From Serratia fonticola (GTDB lineage Bacteria > Pseudomonadota > Gammaproteobacteria > Enterobacterales > Enterobacteriaceae): a stretch of 64,000 nt of DNA. The stretch spans positions 4,464,001 through 4,528,000 of the forward strand of contig NZ_CP011254.1 of the NCBI RefSeq assembly GCF_001006005.1, written 5' to 3'. Positions 60,397 through 64,000 of the stretch are shown here, piece by piece. The notes beneath the pieces are model-generated. The model was not told where the DNA came from. It was given only the letters and a program-made list of their open reading frames with translations, and ran no database searches. A program made the position numbers and the translations under genes. Numbering within the stretch: the stretch's first letter is position 1; every line of letters starts with the position of its first letter.

Positions 60397-61218
60397 TCAG
60401 AACATCCGCCGGCTCATTCCGAGGATATCGAGGATCTTGGTGGAGATCTCCTCCACCGAATAGTTGGTGGTATTGAGATAGCGGATCTGGTTTTTGCGAA
60501 ACAGCGCTTCCACTTCGGCAACTTCCATCCTGCATTGGCGTGGCGAAGAGTAACGGCTGTTTTCGCGGCGTTCTTCGCGGATCGCCGTTAACCGCTCTGG
60601 GTTAATTGTCAACCCAAATAATTTATGTTGAAACGGTTTTAGCGCGGCGGGTAGCTGCAAATTATCCATATCATCGGCGGTAAACGGATAGTTGGCCGCG
60701 CGGATACCAAATTGCATCGCCAGATACAGGCTGGTGGGGGTTTTACCGCAGCGGGATACGCCGAGCAGGATCACCTGCGCCTGATCAAGATTGCGCAGCG
60801 ATATGCCGTCATCATGGGCCAGGGTGTATTCAATAGCCGCGATCCGGGCGTCATATTTGCCCAGGTTGTTTTCGGTCAGTCCGTGGGTGCGATTAGGTAC
60901 CGGCGTTGGATCCACCGCTAATTCCCCCTGTAGCGGGCCAACCAGGGCCTGCACGATATCCTGACAGAACCCTTCACTTTGGGTGATCACCTGGCGCACT
61001 TCCGGCGAGATAATCGAATAGAACACCAGTGGGCGCACGCCAGTCTGCTGGTAAATATCATTGATCTGCTGGCATACGCCCCGCGCACGCGCTTCGGTTT
61101 CCACAAAGGGCAGAGTGAAAGTGGTGGCCTTGACGGGAAACTGTGACAGCACCGCATGCCCCAAAACTTCGGCGGTAATGGCCGTGCCATCCGAGATATA
61201 AAAAACGCTTCTTTCCAC
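60397..61218 (-). CDS. ppsR: PEP synthase regulatory protein PpsR
   Basis: The 273-residue bifunctional kinase/pyrophosphorylase has the P-loop [15 protein letters not shown] and the C-terminal [23 protein letters not shown]. It regulates PpsA by ADP-dependent phosphorylation and Pi-dependent dephosphorylation. GTG 61218 has AAGGAG 6 bases before it; the open frame beyond is not coding. It is divergent from ppsA across a 473-base gap. Confidence 0.95.
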   Translation of the reverse strand: MERSVFYISDGTAITAEVLGHAVLSQFPVKATTFTLPFVETEARARGVCQQINDIYQQTGVRPLVFYSIISPEVRQVITQSEGFCQDIVQALVGPLQGELAVDPTPVPNRTHGLTENNLGKYDARIAAIEYTLAHDDGISLRNLDQAQVILLGVSRCGKTPTSLYLAMQFGIRAANYPFTADDMDNLQLPAALKPFQHKLFGLTINPERLTAIREERRENSRYSSPRQCRMEVAEVEALFRKNQIRYLNTTNYSVEEISTKILDILGMSRRMF

Positions 61219-61571
61219 CCATAACTCCTTAATGCCTGAAACGACTGATAGCAACATCATGGTCTGCATACCCACATACGGTAAAGAGGGGGACAGAAAT
61301 TTTGTGACGCTGGGAATCATTCGCGGCAATTAAATATATTTAATAAAACCTAATTTCATTTTTAATAAAATGAAGAGTGCTATTTTAGCTACCTGCTCAG
61401 ACGCAAATTGGCGCTATTTTCGTCAAATCAATCACTAAAAATATGGGTATTTAAGCAAAAGTTTAAATAATACATAATTTGTTGAATTGTAAGCTTTTAG
61501 CCAGTGAGGGAACGATCCCTAATAAAATTGTGCCCGCTGGAATTCTCTTAATTGCTATTTTCTTCATTGGC

Positions 61572-61585
61572 TTGATCGATTCACC
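61572..61585 (-). promoter_or_regulatory. Cra (FruR) site upstream of ppsA
   Basis: Minus strand GGTGAATCGATCAA fits the Cra consensus RSTGAAWCSNTHHW at every position. Cra activates ppsA in E. coli from such a site. It lies 107 bases before the ppsA start. The rest of the 473-base divergent gap 61219-61691 is AT-rich, with TTAAATATATTTAA near 61331-61344, and I assign nothing more. Confidence 0.75.
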
Positions 61586-61691
61586 TGTCCATTGTCTATG
61601 GATCATTGTGCTAGTGTGGGTGGGTGCCGTTTTTTGCGGTACGAGTCAAAAATCCGTCAATACCCTACTGATAGCAATAAGGATTGTCTCG

Positions 61692-64000
61692 ATGTCTAAC
61701 AATGGCCCAGACTTGCGTAATGTGCTTTGGTACAACCAGCTTGGCATGCACGACGTTGACCGTGTCGGTGGCAAAAATGCCTCCCTCGGTGAAATGATCA
61801 CCAATCTCTCCGATTTGGGCGTGGCCGTACCCAACGGTTTTGCCACCACCGCCCAGGCATTTAACGATTTTCTTGAGCAAAGTGGGGTTAACCAGCGCAT
61901 TTATCAGCTGCTGGATCAGACTGACGTTGACGATATTGCTCAACTGTCCAAGGCCGGTGCGCAAATTCGCCAATGGGTGATCGATACGCCTTTCCACGCG
62001 GAATTTGAACGTGAAATTACCCTGGCGTACCAACAACTCTCCGAGGGCGAAAGCGAAGCCTCCTTTGCCGTGCGTTCTTCCGCCACCGCCGAAGATATGC
62101 CAGACGCCTCGTTTGCCGGCCAGCAGGAAACCTTCCTCAACGTGCAGGGCATTGATGCGGTGATGGTGGCGATCAAACACGTCTTCGCCTCTTTGTTTAA
62201 CGACCGGGCCATCTCCTACCGTGTGCATCAGGGTTACGATCACCGTGGCGTGGCGCTTTCCGCCGGTGTACAGCGCATGGTGCGCTCCGACCTGGCTTCC
62301 TCTGGGGTGATGTTTACCATCGATACCGAGTCCGGTTTTGATCAGGTGGTATTTATTACCTCGGCGTTCGGCCTGGGGGAAATGGTGGTGCAAGGTGCGG
62401 TCAATCCGGATGAGTTCTATGTCCATAAACCGACGCTGCTCAAGGGCAAACCAGCCATTGTGCGCCGGAACCTTGGCTCGAAAAAAATCCGCATGGTGTA
62501 CGCACCTTCACAGGATCATGGCAAGCAGGTCCGTATCGAGGATGTGCCAGAAGAGCAACGCAATCGTTTCTCTTTGACCGATGATGAAGTTCAGGCACTG
62601 GCGCATCAGGCGTTGCTGATTGAAAAACACTACGGCCGCCCGATGGATATCGAGTGGGCCAAAGACGGCCACACCGGCAAGCTGCTGATAGTCCAGGCGC
62701 GGCCAGAAACCGTGCGCTCCAATGAGCAGGTGATGGAACGCTACCAACTGAACGGTAACAGCACCGTGCTGGTGGAAGGGCGAGCTATTGGCCATCGCAT
62801 TGGGGCAGGCCCGGTGAAGGTCATCCACAATATCAGCGAAATGGATCGCATCGAACCGGGCGACGTATTGGTCACCGACATGACCGACCCGGATTGGGAA
62901 CCGATCATGAAGAAGGCAGCAGCGATCGTTACCAACCGTGGCGGGCGTACCTGCCATGCGGCGATCATTGCCCGCGAACTGGGGATCCCTGCTGTTGTAG
63001 GCTGTGGCCACGCAACGGACCTGCTGAAAGAAGGGCAGAAAGTCACCGTCTCCTGCGCCGAAGGCGACACCGGTTTTGTCTACAGCGACATGCTGGAATT
63101 CAGCGTACAAAGCTCGGAAGTCACTGAACTGCCCGAACTCCCGTTGAAGATTATGATGAACGTCGGAAACCCTGACCGTGCGTTCGACTTCGCTCGCTTG
63201 CCAAATGAAGGTGTGGGGCTGGCCCGGTTGGAGTTTATTATCAACCGCATGATCGGCGTACACCCGCGTGCCCTGTTGGAGTTCGACCAGCAAACCCCGG
63301 AGCTGCAGGCAGAAATCAAGACGCTGATGCTGGGTTATGACGATCCGGTCGAGTTCTATGTCGGTCGTTTGACCGAAGGGATCGCTACGCTTGGCGCTGC
63401 ATTCTGGCCGAAGCGCGTCATCGTACGCCTTTCCGATTTCAAATCTAACGAATACGCCAACCTGGTCGGCGGCGAGAAATATGAGCCGCACGAAGAAAAC
63501 CCGATGTTAGGTTTCCGTGGCGCGGGTCGTTACGTGGCAGACAGTTTCCGCGACTGCTTCGCCATGGAATGTGCCGCGATGAAGCGGGTACGTAATGAGA
63601 TGGGCCTGACCAACGTTGAGGTGATGGTGCCGTTTGTGCGTACCGTGGCTCAGGCGGAGGCCGTGGTGGCAGAGTTGGGGCGCCAAGGGCTCAAGCGCGG
63701 CGAGAACGGGCTGAAAGTGATCATGATGTGTGAGATCCCATCCAACGCTTTGCTGGCCGATCAGTTCCTTGAGCACTTCGATGGCTTCTCTATCGGTTCC
63801 AACGATATGACGCAGCTCACGCTGGGGCTGGATCGCGATTCCGGAGTGGTCTCTGAGCTGTTTGACGAGCGCAATGAGGCGGTCAAGGCGCTGCTTTCCA
63901 TGGCGATCCAGGCGGCCAAGCGTCACGGCAAATATGTCGGCATCTGTGGGCAAGGCCCGTCAGACCATGCGGACTTTGCCGAGTGGCTGATGGATCAGGG
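61692..64000 (+). CDS. ppsA: Phosphoenolpyruvate synthase (partial, runs off the end)
   Basis: About 769 codons are present from ATG 61692 ([21 protein letters not shown]). The N-terminal nucleotide-binding domain, the phosphohistidine domain with [15 protein letters not shown] (His422), and most of the PEP-binding barrel are visible. The gene continues past 64000. PpsA makes PEP from pyruvate and ATP in gluconeogenesis and is controlled by PpsR, encoded divergently. Confidence 0.97.
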   Translation, partial: MSNNGPDLRNVLWYNQLGMHDVDRVGGKNASLGEMITNLSDLGVAVPNGFATTAQAFNDFLEQSGVNQRIYQLLDQTDVDDIAQLSKAGAQIRQWVIDTPFHAEFEREITLAYQQLSEGESEASFAVRSSATAEDMPDASFAGQQETFLNVQGIDAVMVAIKHVFASLFNDRAISYRVHQGYDHRGVALSAGVQRMVRSDLASSGVMFTIDTESGFDQVVFITSAFGLGEMVVQGAVNPDEFYVHKPTLLKGKPAIVRRNLGSKKIRMVYAPSQDHGKQVRIEDVPEEQRNRFSLTDDEVQALAHQALLIEKHYGRPMDIEWAKDGHTGKLLIVQARPETVRSNEQVMERYQLNGNSTVLVEGRAIGHRIGAGPVKVIHNISEMDRIEPGDVLVTDMTDPDWEPIMKKAAAIVTNRGGRTCHAAIIARELGIPAVVGCGHATDLLKEGQKVTVSCAEGDTGFVYSDMLEFSVQSSEVTELPELPLKIMMNVGNPDRAFDFARLPNEGVGLARLEFIINRMIGVHPRALLEFDQQTPELQAEIKTLMLGYDDPVEFYVGRLTEGIATLGAAFWPKRVIVRLSDFKSNEYANLVGGEKYEPHEENPMLGFRGAGRYVADSFRDCFAMECAAMKRVRNEMGLTNVEVMVPFVRTVAQAEAVVAELGRQGLKRGENGLKVIMMCEIPSNALLADQFLEHFDGFSIGSNDMTQLTLGLDRDSGVVSELFDERNEAVKALLSMAIQAAKRHGKYVGICGQGPSDHADFAEWLMDQ

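Noticed and set aside
62508..63491. Long open frame of 327 codons on the minus strand
   Set aside because: It lies wholly opposite ppsA, whose plus-strand protein is clearly conserved; antisense frames are common in GC-rich coding DNA and this one has no ribosome site or homology.

Overview
The window is chromosomal DNA from an enterobacterium, most likely Serratia or a close relative in the Yersiniaceae. Many proteins look like close orthologs of E. coli proteins (HtpX, KdgR, ThrS, InfC, PheST, IhfA, BtuCDE, AroH, PpsR, PpsA). The accessory set also fits Serratia: a three-subunit periplasmic gluconate dehydrogenase, Sit/Yfe metal uptake, a complete Hmu heme system, the arn operon between btuD and nlpC, and an ERIC element. 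This assignment rests on gene content and remembered protein sequences, not on a database search.

Layout. 1-3936: end of prc, then htpX, yebQ and kdgR, in the E. coli order. 4035-6802: a leftward cassette of LysR regulator, SDR dehydrogenase and SMP-30 lactonase, with no recognised E. coli counterpart. 6918-12559: tcyP, ydjM (with a LexA box), kduD (with a KdgR box), hxpB, yniB and yniA. 12792-16569: a repeat element, then the sitABCD metal transporter under a Fur box. 16658-17729: an orphan GhoS-like protein and the EmtA lytic transglycosylase. 17894-23185: a gluconate 2-dehydrogenase operon with a GntR-type operator. A TnpB-only IS200/IS605-family element sits exactly between its flavoprotein and cytochrome genes. 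23478-29280: a small basic membrane protein, a PHP phosphoesterase, an ERIC element, a serine-type permease, MarC, a MATE pump and a DUF2239 gene. 29445-36826: the translation cluster thrS-infC-rpmI-rplT-pheM-pheS-pheT-ihfA. 37073-39474: btuC-btuE-btuD. 39513-47269: arnBCADTEF (lipid A modification) with its regulatory region. 47438-51731: nlpC, lplA, a ydiV/rflP homolog, a 39-residue membrane protein and selO. 51759-57846: hemP-hmuRSTUV, leftward, under a Fur box. 57954-64000: a second glutathione peroxidase, an AT-rich orphan membrane-protein gene, aroH, ppsR and the start of ppsA with a Cra site.

How it fits together. Several regulatory circuits can be read from the sequence. KdgR is encoded at 3145 and an apparent KdgR box precedes kduD. 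Fur boxes precede both the manganese/iron and the heme uptake operons. A gluconate-type operator precedes the gluconate oxidase. A phenylalanine attenuator with its pheM leader peptide precedes pheST. PmrA/PhoP-like motifs precede arn. The most unusual features are the TnpB insertion inside the gluconate dehydrogenase operon, the orphan GhoS-like gene, paired CCCGGG operators upstream of the DUF2239 gene, and several unlisted small proteins. I found no rRNA, tRNA, CRISPR array or prophage, and I cannot claim a wholly new system.
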